This document shows positions 8,074 to 16,648 of a stretch of DNA of 51,184 bases, one piece after another. The DNA lies in NCBI GenBank assembly GCA_022653675.1, contig JALCST010000015.1, positions 1 through 51,184 of the forward strand, in the 5' to 3' direction. Source of the DNA: Bacteroidales bacterium. Its GTDB lineage: Bacteria; Bacteroidota; Bacteroidia; Bacteroidales; UBA932. How positions within the stretch are numbered: position 1 is the stretch's first letter; every line of letters begins with the position of its first letter. The notes beneath the pieces are model-generated. The model was not told where the DNA came from, searched no databases, and was given only the letters and a program-made list of their open reading frames with translations. Made by a program: the position numbers and the translations under genes.

Positions 8074-8777
8074 AACCAATCCCCAAGCATGTAAATCCTA
8101 CCCCCGCTTTCTATATCGAACTCCCCTTCGGAATGGAAATGGCCGAAAACATAATAGTCAATTCCCTTCTCTCCTCCAGCTTTCAGTTTCGCATTGAAAT
8201 TATCAAGATATTTGAACAGAGGTTCGTCCTTCCCCTTGTAGACATAAGGTCCCACTATTTTCCTGCGTGGTTTTCTCTTCTCGGACCAACGATGTGCGAT
8301 CGCGAACGACCACCCCGTCGGCAGGAACCTGAAAATTGAATTCACCACCGGCGAACGGAACGTTTTTCTCATAAGCATCCGCTTGAATGACCTGTCACCC
8401 AACTCATCGCCATGCCCAACGCAGAATCGCTTTCCACCGGCATCGAATACGTAAGGCTGATCGACCACCTTCAACCCTATCTTATTCTCGAGATAACCGA
8501 AAGTCCACCAGTCATGGTTGCCGCGAATGAAATAGACCTCCACGCCGCTGTCGACCAGATCGGCCAAAGCACTTAGCGTACGTACATATCCACACGGCAC
8601 GACATATTTCATCTCATACCAGAAATCGAAAATGTCACCGAGCAGGAAAAGGGCCTTGGTCTCGGGAGGCAATTTTTTCAGGAATGCCACGAATTCGCGC
8701 TCCCTCCCGTCAGGACCGTCCTGGGAAGAACCGAGATGAACATCGGAAACGAAATAGTACAATGTGCGTCCAGCCAT
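8001..8777 (-). CDS. lpxH: UDP-2,3-diacylglucosamine diphosphatase (LpxH-type)
   Basis: Calcineurin-like metallophosphoesterase that should hydrolyse UDP-2,3-diacylglucosamine to lipid X in lipid A synthesis, at the inner membrane surface. The 258-residue protein shows the metal-site motifs in order: DVHLG (D12, H14), GDIFDFWYE, GNHDWW, GHGDE and GHFHSE. It follows uppP with a 12-bp gap, so two lipid-carrier/envelope enzymes are likely co-transcribed. The carboxy end overlaps the convergent DUF4294 gene by 73 bp. Confidence 0.9.
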   Translation of the reverse strand: MAGRTLYYFVSDVHLGSSQDGPDGREREFVAFLKKLPPETKALFLLGDIFDFWYEMKYVVPCGYVRTLSALADLVDSGVEVYFIRGNHDWWTFGYLENKIGLKVVDQPYVFDAGGKRFCVGHGDELGDRSFKRMLMRKTFRSPVVNSIFRFLPTGWSFAIAHRWSEKRKPRRKIVGPYVYKGKDEPLFKYLDNFNAKLKAGGEKGIDYYVFGHFHSEGEFDIESGGRIYMLGDWFQRRGFIYFSGTEISRGNLPNMET

Positions 8778-8789
8778 CCGCGAAATGAA

Positions 8790-9590
8790 TCATTTAAGAA
8801 TATAATTCAGGACCAATGCGGCAATGCCGGCCAATACGCAGTAAGCAGCGAACCAGTCCAGTTTGGCTTTCCTTACCACGGTAATCATGACCTTGCAGGC
8901 GAACAGTCCAGAAACAAATGCAGACAGGAATCCGAGAGCCAAAGGAAGGCTTCCTATCTGCGCCGCCTGTGCCGTGAATCCTCCGTGCAGGAGTTCGAGG
9001 AACATTTCTCCCAGCACGGGGATCAACACCATCAGAAACGAGAACTGGGTGACCTTTTCCTTCTTCACGCCGCACGCGAGACCAGCGGAAATCGTCGCCC
9101 CAGAACGAGAAAGTCCAGGAATGACAGCTATCGCCTGTGCGACACCCATCCAGGCTGCCGACTTGTAATCCATTTCATGGCCTTCCTTTTTATCGGATAT
9201 CCGTTCGCTCAGGAAAAGAAGCGCAGCGGTTACAAAAAGTGCGACACCAACGACAATAAGTCCGCTCCCGAACAAGGCTTCGACCTTGTCCTTGAAAAAA
9301 AGACCGACTATAAGAACCGGAATCAACGAGACGAGAATCATGCAGACATATTTCGTCTCATCGTTGTACTTGAATTTGAAAAGTCCACTCACCAACTTGC
9401 AAATCGGCTTCCAGAAAACCACTATGGTACTCAAAACGGTCGCCGCATGAACTATTATGTCGAAGGAAAGGTTCCCCTCCTTTACTCCGAACAAGGCTTG
9501 TCCTATCGCCAGATGCCCGCTGCTGGAAACCGGCAGGAACTCTGTAAGACCTTGGACAATCCCGAGAATGACAGCCTCAAACCAATTCAT
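8790..9590 (-). CDS. uppP: Undecaprenyl-diphosphatase UppP/BacA
   Basis: Integral membrane enzyme that dephosphorylates undecaprenyl pyrophosphate to recycle the lipid carrier for peptidoglycan and O-antigen; overproduction in other bacteria gives bacitracin resistance. The 266-residue protein has several hydrophobic helices and both family motifs: EFLPVSSSGHLAIG near residues 17-30 and PGLSRSGATISAG near residues 158-170. Its start overlaps the stop of the upstream DUF3098 gene by 4 bp (ATGA), implying coupled translation. Confidence 0.95.
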   Translation of the reverse strand: MNWFEAVILGIVQGLTEFLPVSSSGHLAIGQALFGVKEGNLSFDIIVHAATVLSTIVVFWKPICKLVSGLFKFKYNDETKYVCMILVSLIPVLIVGLFFKDKVEALFGSGLIVVGVALFVTAALLFLSERISDKKEGHEMDYKSAAWMGVAQAIAVIPGLSRSGATISAGLACGVKKEKVTQFSFLMVLIPVLGEMFLELLHGGFTAQAAQIGSLPLALGFLSAFVSGLFACKVMITVVRKAKLDWFAAYCVLAGIAALVLNYILK

Positions 9591-9883
9591 TTCTTCTTGC
9601 CGTCTTCAATGCCTGTCCCGTCATTTTCGGCAACCTCCGCGGGCCTACGCATGATGGCGAGAATGATTATGACAACGCCAAGAACGAAAAGACAAGGTGA
9701 CAACACCGTGCGCGTAAAATTGAACATACTGTAATTAAACACGTTAGGATCATTCGAGCCACCGCCAATCATAAGGATATAACCGGCCACCATCACCATA
9801 AGCCCGACAATGATAAATCTGTAGTTTTTTGGGGAAACCGCCAGATTGGTTTCTTCGGTCTGTTTTTCTTTATTCATAATCAA
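9587..9883 (-). CDS. DUF3098 small membrane protein
   Basis: A 98-residue protein with two hydrophobic segments, about residues 25-43 (FIIVGLMVMVAGYILMIGG) and 62-80 (LSPCLFVLGVVIIILAIM), and a charged carboxy tail ending GKKK. The GGGSNDPNVFNYSMFNFTR linker is characteristic of DUF3098, a Bacteroidetes family regularly found between ftsX and uppP. It overlaps both neighbours by 4 bp, so the three genes form a translationally coupled unit. A role with FtsX or cell-wall carrier recycling is only inferred from context. Confidence 0.88.
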   Translation of the reverse strand: MIMNKEKQTEETNLAVSPKNYRFIIVGLMVMVAGYILMIGGGSNDPNVFNYSMFNFTRTVLSPCLFVLGVVIIILAIMRRPAEVAENDGTGIEDGKKK

Positions 9884-10761
9884 TAATATAAGTCATCTGC
9901 GGAAATATCCACCAGCTTGTTGACAACCCTTGAGGTCCCAAGGATGCAAAGCAGGATCCCAACGATCAGCACTCCACCCAGAACTGCTGCAAGCAAACGA
10001 GCGTCAAATATAGCAAAAAGTTCGCCGTACTTGGTCTTCGTAAGATAAAGAATCAGCAGAAGAATGAAATCGGCGATAACGCCCGAAAAAAGTCCCTGCC
10101 AGAAAGCCTGCCTTACGAAAGGTTTACGTATGAAGGATTTGGTCGCTCCGACCATCTGCATCGTATGTATGGTAAAACGACGGGCATACAGATTCAGCCG
10201 TACGGTATTCCCGACTAGGACAAAACTGATGAAAAGCAAGATGACTATGAACACGAACAGGACTATCCCAATTTTCTCAAGGTTCTGGTTCAATGCCTCG
10301 ACGAGGGATTCCTGGATTACGACTTCGCTGACCTTGTCGTTGGCTGACAGTACGTTCTTCACCATTTCAAGGCTATCCCTATCAAAATATCCGGCATTCA
10401 GGTGAAAATCGACTGATATGGGAATAGGGTTATTTTCGAAGGCATCCAGGAAATCGCCGCCCAACAACGCCGTCATCTGTTCCGTTCCCTTTTCACGTGA
10501 TATGTATTCGAAACTTTTCACGAAAGGCTGTCTTTTCATCCTGTCAATAAGGTTCAGGGCATCTTCCTCTTCGGCAGTCCCGTCCATAATTACTTCGACG
10601 ACCATGCTCTCGCGGAAATGGTCGGCAACGGACTTTGCATTGGCGCCGAAAAGCCCGGCTATTCCTATCAGTACCAGGACAAGGCTTATGCTCACGACGG
10701 AAGACACGTAAGACCGTATCAGCCTCATCCGAATTATGCTGTTCTCTTTATCTGCCGACAT
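9880..10761 (-). CDS. ftsX: Cell division protein FtsX (ABC transporter permease)
   Basis: Permease partner of the ATPase FtsE; the pair transmits signals across the inner membrane to peptidoglycan hydrolase activators of the EnvC type. From the ATG at 10761 the product has 293 residues: a short cytoplasmic start, one membrane helix (about residues 20-40), a large extracytoplasmic domain, and three more helices after residue 165. A TTG at 10782 in frame lies inside the -7 element and is rejected as start. ftsE is not here. An EnvC-like gene, the likely functional partner, is at 19379-20545. Confidence 0.93.
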   Translation of the reverse strand: MSADKENSIIRMRLIRSYVSSVVSISLVLVLIGIAGLFGANAKSVADHFRESMVVEVIMDGTAEEEDALNLIDRMKRQPFVKSFEYISREKGTEQMTALLGGDFLDAFENNPIPISVDFHLNAGYFDRDSLEMVKNVLSANDKVSEVVIQESLVEALNQNLEKIGIVLFVFIVILLFISFVLVGNTVRLNLYARRFTIHTMQMVGATKSFIRKPFVRQAFWQGLFSGVIADFILLLILYLTKTKYGELFAIFDARLLAAVLGGVLIVGILLCILGTSRVVNKLVDISADDLYY

Positions 10762-10779
10762 TTCGTCTAAAATAGCGTT

Positions 10780-10787
10780 CAAAGGTA
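10780..10787 (-). promoter_or_regulatory. -7 element of ftsX-DUF3098-uppP-lpxH
   Basis: Minus strand TACCTTTG matches TAnnTTTG; the ftsX ATG begins 18 bp further on. No good -33 element is seen. It is 16 bp from the opposing -7 element of the GT5 gene. Confidence 0.55.
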
Positions 10788-10803
10788 ATTAAAAAATAAT
10801 TAT

Positions 10804-10811
10804 TATCTTTG
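10804..10811 (+). promoter_or_regulatory. -7 element of the GT5-like / DUF4270 genes
   Basis: TATCTTTG matches TAnnTTTG and lies 27 bp upstream of the chosen ATG at 10839. It shows that the in-frame TTG at 10809 is promoter, not a start codon. No clear -33 element is seen. Confidence 0.6.
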
Positions 10812-10838
10812 TATCGAATATGTCTAATATGGAACCGA

Positions 10839-11690
10839 ATGTCTGATAGCAATAAAAACCCCAAGAAAATCCTGTTCGTAACTTCGGAAGTTTTCCCTTA
10901 TATGCCGGAAAGCACCCTTTCCCTGATAGGAAGGTATCTCCCTCAGAACATTCAGGAAAACGGACGGGAGATTCGCGTATTCATGCCTAAATACGGCATC
11001 ATAAACGAACGCAGGAATCAGCTTCACGAAGTCATACGGCTTTCAGGAATGAACATAACCATAAAAAGCACTGATTTGCCCCTGACCATCAAGGTTTCCT
11101 CCATATCACAGGCCAGGATGCAGGTCTATTTCATCGAGAACGAAGATTATTTCAAGCGCAAGGCGGTATATTTCAATGAAAAGGGAGAATTCTTCAAGGA
11201 TAATGACGAGCGTGCCATGTTCTTCGCACTCGGAGTATTGGAAACGGTCAAAAGGTTGCGTTGGAAACCCGATCTGGTGCATTGTCACGGCTGGATAACG
11301 CACTTCCTGCCTCTCTTCTTGAAGAAAACATATTCGGCGGATCCTATTTTTGCAGAAACGAAAATAGTGCTCTCCCTTTACAATGATTATCTGGACAATA
11401 CCTTTTCCCCTGATTCCCCCAAAAAACTTCTCGACTGCGACCTGAAGGGGATATCTGGAAAAGATACCGAGGTCTATAAACCGGCAAATGGCATAAATCT
11501 TGCTAAACTTGCTATTCGTTATGCCGACGGCGTTATCGCGGGGGTACCGAAGATTGACCCGAGGGTCTCCTCATACGTCGAGGAACTTAAATTGCCTTTC
11601 CTTCCGTATTGTGAAGTAAACGAAAACGATAAAGCATACGTTGAACATTATAACAGCTTTTATGACCGCTTCCTGCCGGAAGACAAATAA
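10839..11690 (+). CDS. Glycogen/starch synthase-like GT5 N-terminal domain protein
   Basis: The 283-residue protein resembles only the amino-terminal Rossmann domain of glycogen synthases (GT5): KKILFVTSEVFPYMPES near residues 9-25 in place of the usual KxGGLGDV loop, and DLVHCHGWITHF (around residues 147-158) matching the conserved DxxHxHxW. The carboxy-terminal GT-B domain with the catalytic ExxxxxxxE is absent, so it is probably not a full glycogen synthase. It carries no signal peptide. It precedes a DUF4270 lipoprotein by 7 bp, a pairing common in Bacteroidetes, so the two probably act together; the function is unknown. Confidence 0.75.
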   Translation: MSDSNKNPKKILFVTSEVFPYMPESTLSLIGRYLPQNIQENGREIRVFMPKYGIINERRNQLHEVIRLSGMNITIKSTDLPLTIKVSSISQARMQVYFIENEDYFKRKAVYFNEKGEFFKDNDERAMFFALGVLETVKRLRWKPDLVHCHGWITHFLPLFLKKTYSADPIFAETKIVLSLYNDYLDNTFSPDSPKKLLDCDLKGISGKDTEVYKPANGINLAKLAIRYADGVIAGVPKIDPRVSSYVEELKLPFLPYCEVNENDKAYVEHYNSFYDRFLPEDK

Positions 11691-11697
11691 AATTAAT

Positions 11698-13128
11698 ATG
11701 ACAAAATCCCTTAGGGCTCTGTATTGCATCGCACCATTTATATGCGCTGCAGCTATTAGCGTTTCCTGCATTTCCACCAACAAATCCCTGGGCGGCTCAC
11801 TAGTTCCAACAGATCAGAATCTTAATGTTTACACGACCTCCATGGACCTGCCTGTCACTATGGAGATGACCGACAGCATACAATCGTCATCTTCCTCTTA
11901 TCTGGCAGTCGGATCAATAAATACCCCTGAACTGGGGACAATGACCGTAGGTTCGGCATTCGATCTTGTTCCCGAAACGGACTCCATGAGGTTTGAAGGC
12001 GACCCAAAATTCGTTAAATTCTATATCGACGCCGTTTTCTCCAGCCACAAGACGTTGGACGACAACCAAGCAGGAATAATCCAGAACCTGTATTTCTACC
12101 CTCTTACGAGAATTTTGGATACAACTGACGTATATGCATATTCACTGAAGCCGGAAGATTACGAAAAAAAATTGATTTGCAAAGGCATACCGGCCTACGA
12201 CGGAAGCGGCTCGGTCGAGGTCGACATGACCGATTGGGCGGCCAAATATCTTTCAGCTACCGACGAAGAACTGGACAGCCTGAATCTGTTTGCGGAAAAC
12301 TTCACCGGGATCTATATGACCACCGACCCGCAGGAAAGCTCCATCTACGGAGGCAGGATCAACTACCTCGATCTAAGCAGCACGTACGGTTATTTGGAAT
12401 ATGAACGCACCGATTCCACAGGAGCACGCACGGATACCACCGTAGCATTTACACTGGGTTACCGGACGGCACTGAACGTCTATAAATCAAGCTCCGAAAA
12501 CCTTGTAAGCGAAAGCCCGACGAATAAACTCTATGTCGAAGGCATGTCGGGTATAAAGCCATATATTTCGGCCGCAAAATTACGCCAGAAGATCGAGAAC
12601 TGGGCGGAAGAGAACGGATTGGACATGTCCAAAATAATAGTAACCAGAGCTTCGATGGTTTTCCCCTTCGAATATGACGGGGATTATCTTAAACTGGACA
12701 ACAACTACCCTTCCTATCTTTATCCGAACCAGAGGACCACTTCCGGCGGCTACACTTATTTCGCACCGTTATCCGAAATCTATGACAGCATGAACGACAA
12801 GGGAGCCATAAACAGATCCAATCTCTATTACAAACCCGACGTCACACTTTATATCCAAGACATCATACATGACCCAGCCGACTCGATAAGCAGCGCAGAC
12901 GACATCTGGCTTATACCTGTAAGCGAAACCACGAGCAGTTCTTCGTCCAGCAGCGATTATAGCAATTACTATTCTTACTATTACTACTATTACTACGGCT
13001 ACAACACATCGTCTTCTTCAACGACATATTACACCACTGACTACATAGATTATTACGCGGCGACCCTCAACGGAAACCTTTCGGACAACGGCCCGCGTCT
13101 CGAACTGACTTATACGGTAATGCAGTAA
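11698..13128 (+). CDS. DUF4270 lipoprotein with Ser/Tyr low-complexity tract
   Basis: From the ATG at 11698 the product is 476 residues with a lipoprotein signal peptide ending in the lipobox ISVSC (C24), so it should be anchored in the outer membrane. The body matches DUF4270 (SLGGSLVPTDQNLNVYTTSM near residues 30-49 and a DMTDWAAKYL region). Near the end, about residues 415-445, lies an unusual run of serines and tyrosines (SSSSSSS, then YYSYYYYYYYGYN) before the conserved closing strand NGPRLELTYTV. It shares the transcript with the GT5-like gene; the role is unknown. Confidence 0.85.
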   Translation: MTKSLRALYCIAPFICAAAISVSCISTNKSLGGSLVPTDQNLNVYTTSMDLPVTMEMTDSIQSSSSSYLAVGSINTPELGTMTVGSAFDLVPETDSMRFEGDPKFVKFYIDAVFSSHKTLDDNQAGIIQNLYFYPLTRILDTTDVYAYSLKPEDYEKKLICKGIPAYDGSGSVEVDMTDWAAKYLSATDEELDSLNLFAENFTGIYMTTDPQESSIYGGRINYLDLSSTYGYLEYERTDSTGARTDTTVAFTLGYRTALNVYKSSSENLVSESPTNKLYVEGMSGIKPYISAAKLRQKIENWAEENGLDMSKIIVTRASMVFPFEYDGDYLKLDNNYPSYLYPNQRTTSGGYTYFAPLSEIYDSMNDKGAINRSNLYYKPDVTLYIQDIIHDPADSISSADDIWLIPVSETTSSSSSSSDYSNYYSYYYYYYYGYNTSSSSTTYYTTDYIDYYAATLNGNLSDNGPRLELTYTVMQ

Positions 13129-13137
13129 TCGGAAAGA

Positions 13138-14394
13138 TTATTGCCGATAGCGGGCAATCACGACACAGCAGTTGTGTCCGCCGAAACCGAAACTATTATT
13201 AAGGGCTACTCCGACTTCGCGCCTTTGGGCTACGTTAGGAGTGAGGTTGAATCTCGGATCAATATTGTCATCCAGCTCCTTCAAATTGATAGTAGGAGGT
13301 ATGATACCGGAATTTATGGCATGTATGCACGCCAATGTCTCAATAGCACCTGCCGCACCGAGAAGATGTCCGGTCATGGATTTGGTGCTGCTGATATTTA
13401 TCTTGAAAGCCCCGTCGCCGAATACATTGTAAATAGCCTTAAGCTCCGCGAGATCCCCGAGAGTCGTCGAGGTACCATGGACATTTATGTAATCCACGTC
13501 ATCCGGCATGACGCCGGCATCCTTAAGGGCTTTTTCTATGGCGAGCGTCGCCCCCCTGCCTTCGGGTTCCGGAGCGGTTATATGATACGCATCGTCGGTA
13601 ACACCCGAGCCAAGGATTTCGGCATATATCTTGGCTCCACGAGCTTTGGCATGTTCGAGTTCCTCCAGGACTATGACACCTGCGCCTTCGCCCAATACGA
13701 AACCGTCGCGTGTCTTGTCAAAAGGCCTGGATGCGGTCAGATATTCGTCGTTATGAGCGGAAAGAGCCCTCATCGAGCTGAATCCCCCGACCGTAAACTC
13801 GTTGATGGGAGCTTCGGTACCACCTGTCAACATGATATCGGCATCATTTCGTTGAATTATACGTAAGGCATCCGTAATGGCGTGAAGCGACGATGCACAC
13901 GCCGACGTAGTAGCATAATTCGGACCCCTGAACCCATATTTAATGGAAATGAGTCCTGGTGCCATGTCACTAATTACTTTCGGAATAAGAAAAGGACTAA
14001 ACCGGGGGATCTTACCTCCCTCGGCATAGCCCATAATTTCTTCGAAGAATGTGGAAACCCCTCCTATGCCGGAACCTAGAATAACACCTACGGCATCAAG
14101 GTCGGTTTTTTCAAGATCGATATTGCTGTCTTTTACCGCTTCGGAAGCAGCGATTAACGCATACTGCTCGAAACGGTCAAGCTTTCTTTCCTCTTTTTTA
14201 TCGAAACCGAAATCACCGGCAGAATAATTCGGGATTTCACAAGCGAAACGGGTTCTGAAGAGAGTAGGATCGAAATTTTTGATTAAAACAGAGCCGCTCT
14301 TCCCTTTATCAAGGTTATTGAAGAATTCATTCGAATTCTTTCCAAGCGGATTGATAGTCCCGATTCCAGTGACGACAACTCTTCTTTGCCCCAT
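13138..14394 (-). CDS. fabF: Beta-ketoacyl-ACP synthase II
   Basis: Condensing enzyme that extends acyl-ACP with malonyl-ACP in fatty acid synthesis. The 418-residue protein shows the thiolase-fold Cys-His-His triad: ATTSACASSLHAI (nucleophile near residue 163), NVHGTSTTLGD (about 304) and GHLLGAAGAIE (about 341). It starts MGQRRVVVTGIGTINPLGKN, standard for FabF. It follows acpP on the same strand with a 39-bp gap, the widespread acpP-fabF pair, and converges on the DUF4270 gene with 9 bp between stops. Confidence 0.97.
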   Translation of the reverse strand: MGQRRVVVTGIGTINPLGKNSNEFFNNLDKGKSGSVLIKNFDPTLFRTRFACEIPNYSAGDFGFDKKEERKLDRFEQYALIAASEAVKDSNIDLEKTDLDAVGVILGSGIGGVSTFFEEIMGYAEGGKIPRFSPFLIPKVISDMAPGLISIKYGFRGPNYATTSACASSLHAITDALRIIQRNDADIMLTGGTEAPINEFTVGGFSSMRALSAHNDEYLTASRPFDKTRDGFVLGEGAGVIVLEELEHAKARGAKIYAEILGSGVTDDAYHITAPEPEGRGATLAIEKALKDAGVMPDDVDYINVHGTSTTLGDLAELKAIYNVFGDGAFKINISSTKSMTGHLLGAAGAIETLACIHAINSGIIPPTINLKELDDNIDPRFNLTPNVAQRREVGVALNNSFGFGGHNCCVVIARYRQ

Positions 14395-14433
14395 TAGAGA
14401 TTAGATTTTAGTACGTTGTGAAATAAATATATG

Positions 14434-14688
14434 TTATTTCTTCGCGTTAGCGTCAGCCTTCGCATTCTTAATGAATTCGATAGCGTCTCCGACAGTAGTG
14501 ATCTTTTCAGACACGTCCTCAGGAATAGAAATATTGAATTGATGTTCAAATTCCATAATTAATTCGACGGTGTCAAGAGAATCAGCCCCCAGGTCGTTAG
14601 TAAAACTTGCCTCAGGCTTAACTTCGTTTGGATCAACGCCAAGCTTGTCGACAATGATGGCTTTTACTTGTTGTTCAATATCTTCCAT
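14434..14688 (-). CDS. acpP: Acyl carrier protein
   Basis: Carries growing acyl chains on a phosphopantetheine arm. The ATG at 14688 gives the normal-length 84-residue protein [19 protein letters not shown]; an upstream in-frame ATG at 14859 would run through the promoter region and is rejected. The attachment serine is in [14 protein letters not shown] near residue 37. The carboxy tail [10 protein letters not shown] is slightly longer than in E. coli ACP. It heads an acpP-fabF unit and is divergent from purN. Confidence 0.96.
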   Translation of the reverse strand: MEDIEQQVKAIIVDKLGVDPNEVKPEASFTNDLGADSLDTVELIMEFEHQFNISIPEDVSEKITTVGDAIEFIKNAKADANAKK

Positions 14689-14765
14689 ATTATTATAATT
14701 GGTTAATAAAATTGCCAGTACACAGACTGACAAAGCGCAAAATAAGTAATTTTTATTGATAGAAA

Positions 14766-14773
14766 CAAATTTA
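14766..14773 (-). promoter_or_regulatory. -7 element for acpP-fabF (candidate)
   Basis: Minus strand TAAATTTG fits TAnnTTTG and would give a leader of about 70 nt before acpP. Only one base separates it from the opposing purN -7 element. A weaker TTATTTTG lies closer to acpP, so the assignment is tentative. Confidence 0.5.
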
Positions 14774-14774
14774 G

Positions 14775-14782
14775 TACTTTTG
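14775..14782 (+). promoter_or_regulatory. -7 element for purN
   Basis: TACTTTTG fits TAnnTTTG; a TTG at 14756-14758 lies 16 bp upstream as a possible -33 element. The element ends only 7 bp before the purN ATG, so the transcript should have little or no leader. Confidence 0.6.
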
Positions 14783-14789
14783 TCATCAT

Positions 14790-15377
14790 ATGTACAACAT
14801 AGTAATTTTCGCCTCGGGCGGTGGGACAAACGCCGAAAATCTGATGAAGCACTATGCAAAGAGCGATATTTGCAATGTTCGCGCCATCTTTTGCAACAAG
14901 CCCGACGCCTTCGTGCTCAAGAGAGCCGAAAACCATGGAATACCTTCGTTCGTATTCTCCAAGGAGGAGCTCAAGGCTCCCGAAAACGGGAACAAGGTTT
15001 TAAAAGAACTCGACAGGTATTCGGCGGATGTCATTCTGCTGGCCGGGTTCCTTCCGAAGGTACCGGATTTTCTAGTGGACAGGTTCGAAGGAAAAATAAT
15101 AAACATACACCCGTCACTGATACCTAAATATTGCGGCAAGGGAATGTATGGTGAACACGTCCATGAAGCTGTCGTGGCAAACCACGAAACCGAATCCGGA
15201 ATAACGATCCATCTGGTCGACAAGCGCTATGATCATGGACGCATACTTTTTCAGGCCAGATGCAGTGTAAAACCGGAAGACACGGCAGCCGAAGTAGCCG
15301 GCAAAATCCACGTTTTGGAGCAAACCTACTTTCCGGACGTAGTGATTAATTATCTAAAGTCCCTTTCTGGGGATTAG
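14790..15377 (+). CDS. purN: Phosphoribosylglycinamide formyltransferase
   Basis: Formyl-tetrahydrofolate-dependent transfer to GAR in purine synthesis. The 195-residue protein has the amino motif [18 protein letters not shown], the active-site segment [17 protein letters not shown] (Asn and His of the catalytic N-H-D set, near residues 106-110) and [12 protein letters not shown] with the catalytic aspartate near residue 146. The start at 14790 fits the family and leaves almost no 5' leader after the -7 element. No other pur gene is adjacent. A hairpin terminator lies 18 bp after the stop. Confidence 0.95.
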   Translation: MYNIVIFASGGGTNAENLMKHYAKSDICNVRAIFCNKPDAFVLKRAENHGIPSFVFSKEELKAPENGNKVLKELDRYSADVILLAGFLPKVPDFLVDRFEGKIINIHPSLIPKYCGKGMYGEHVHEAVVANHETESGITIHLVDKRYDHGRILFQARCSVKPEDTAAEVAGKIHVLEQTYFPDVVINYLKSLSGD

Positions 15378-15391
15378 AACTGCTTCATCAT

Positions 15392-15417
15392 AAAAAGGCC
15401 CGCATCACTGCGGGCCT
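15392..15417 (-). terminator. Intrinsic terminator between purN and the ECF operon
   Basis: Perfect 9-bp stem AGGCCCGCA (15396-15404) with TGCGGGCCT (15409-15417) and loop TCAC. On the minus strand it is followed by a T run, so it fits best as the terminator of the sigma / anti-sigma operon that ends at 15470; it may also stop purN transcripts, with a weaker tract. Confidence 0.85.
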
Positions 15418-15469
15418 CAGCATTTGGTTAATTAGAAGTTTTTTCTTCGGTCAGTTAGGAATTATAAGT

Positions 15470-16648
15470 CTAATGATTAAGATGTATCCTCATTCCGATC
15501 TCCATACGGACCTGCATCGGTTGTGCGGTACGGATGCTGACAGGTTGCGTGGCATCCGAACAGTTGATGAAAAAGATGAACCCCGGCTCAAAATAAATCC
15601 CCAGATAATTTCCTAGACGGTATTCCCCCCCAACTCCGCCAAGAACTGAGAAAAGAGGACGCGACATGTCGTAAGTGAAATCCGTTGAACCGTAACGGCC
15701 CCCCGCATATATGCAAGCCTCCACCATACCCCCGAAGTTCCCATATACATTGAGACTTGGTTGTTTGATGAAATTATAGTACAGTATCACAGGCAACCCA
15801 AGATAGCTAACATTGTTTCTCACGGTGAACTTCTCAAGATTAACCATGGCGGGATATTCGCTGTGAAGATATGTATACGTCAACCCCGTTCCCAACGCAA
15901 CCCGCCCGAGCGACATCTGAACCTGGGCACCGAATGTAAGAGGCATCGAATAGCTTCCGGCACCGATTTGGGTGAGAGATGCACTTGCGGAAGAAGGACC
16001 GTCACTCGGGGAAACGAACATAGCTCCACCATCGTAGGAAAAGGAATTGCTTCCAAGGCCGGCACCCAGGTTGGAATTGACGGACAGGACAGACAAAAGA
16101 GGTTCCGTTCTCTTTTCCTTCTCCTCCCCGTAATCCCATTCTTTGGGATATCCGGCCGGCTTGCGCCCGGATCCGTCTTCCTTTCGGACGGAATCCCCTT
16201 CCAACATGATTTTATTTATTGATGATGTGTTTTCCTGCTCTTGTTCCGGCTCCTTCTCTTGCCCTTCACCATGAACCTGTATTGCGCCGGAAGATTGCGG
16301 CAGAGATGAAGAGTAGAAGGAAACCGAATACTCTTCCGCTATCTTTTCAGGAGTCGGTACGGTCTGAATTCTTACCGCAGGAACGCTTTCAGCTATCACA
16401 TCGCGGTTGAAGGGTTCTACGGGAGGAGATGGCCTGCGTATAATGGCGAACACTACGGCAAGGCATGCTGCGACCGCAGCCAACGCATAACTTCCAACCC
16501 TGAGCCAAACCGTACGCTTGCCGCGTCTTGCCGCCACACTGCTTAAGGTACCGGCATCCAGTCTCTTTTCCAACCCTTCCCAGACCTTATCGTCCGGTTG
16601 CTCGCAGTAGGAATCAAGTTTTTCCCTTATAATATCAAAATCGTCCAT
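15470..16648 (-). CDS. Anti-sigma-like domain fused to an outer membrane beta-barrel domain
   Basis: A 392-residue protein read in the sigma operon; its start overlaps the sigma gene by 14 bp. Residues 1-45 are cytoplasmic-looking and acidic (DIIREKLDSYCEQPDDKVWEGL), as in Bacteroidetes anti-sigma factors. One membrane helix follows at about 48-70 (VWLRVGSYALAAVAACLAVV). After a charged linker with a glutamate-rich run, residues about 185-392 are a series of alternating beta strands ending MQVRMEIGMRIHLNH, like the porin-type outer membrane beta-barrel family. It probably restrains the ECF sigma factor. Whether the carboxy half really inserts in the outer membrane is unclear. Confidence 0.75.
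   Translation of the reverse strand: MDDFDIIREKLDSYCEQPDDKVWEGLEKRLDAGTLSSVAARRGKRTVWLRVGSYALAAVAACLAVVFAIIRRPSPPVEPFNRDVIAESVPAVRIQTVPTPEKIAEEYSVSFYSSSLPQSSGAIQVHGEGQEKEPEQEQENTSSINKIMLEGDSVRKEDGSGRKPAGYPKEWDYGEEKEKRTEPLLSVLSVNSNLGAGLGSNSFSYDGGAMFVSPSDGPSSASASLTQIGAGSYSMPLTFGAQVQMSLGRVALGTGLTYTYLHSEYPAMVNLEKFTVRNNVSYLGLPVILYYNFIKQPSLNVYGNFGGMVEACIYAGGRYGSTDFTYDMSRPLFSVLGGVGGEYRLGNYLGIYFEPGFIFFINCSDATQPVSIRTAQPMQVRMEIGMRIHLNH

Noticed and set aside
8736..9734. 332-residue plus-strand frame across uppP
   Set aside because: Antisense shadow rich in H, Q and R with no domain; uppP motifs are on the minus strand.
10839..11690. Complete glycogen synthase
   Set aside because: Only the amino-terminal GT5-like domain is present; the carboxy catalytic half is missing.
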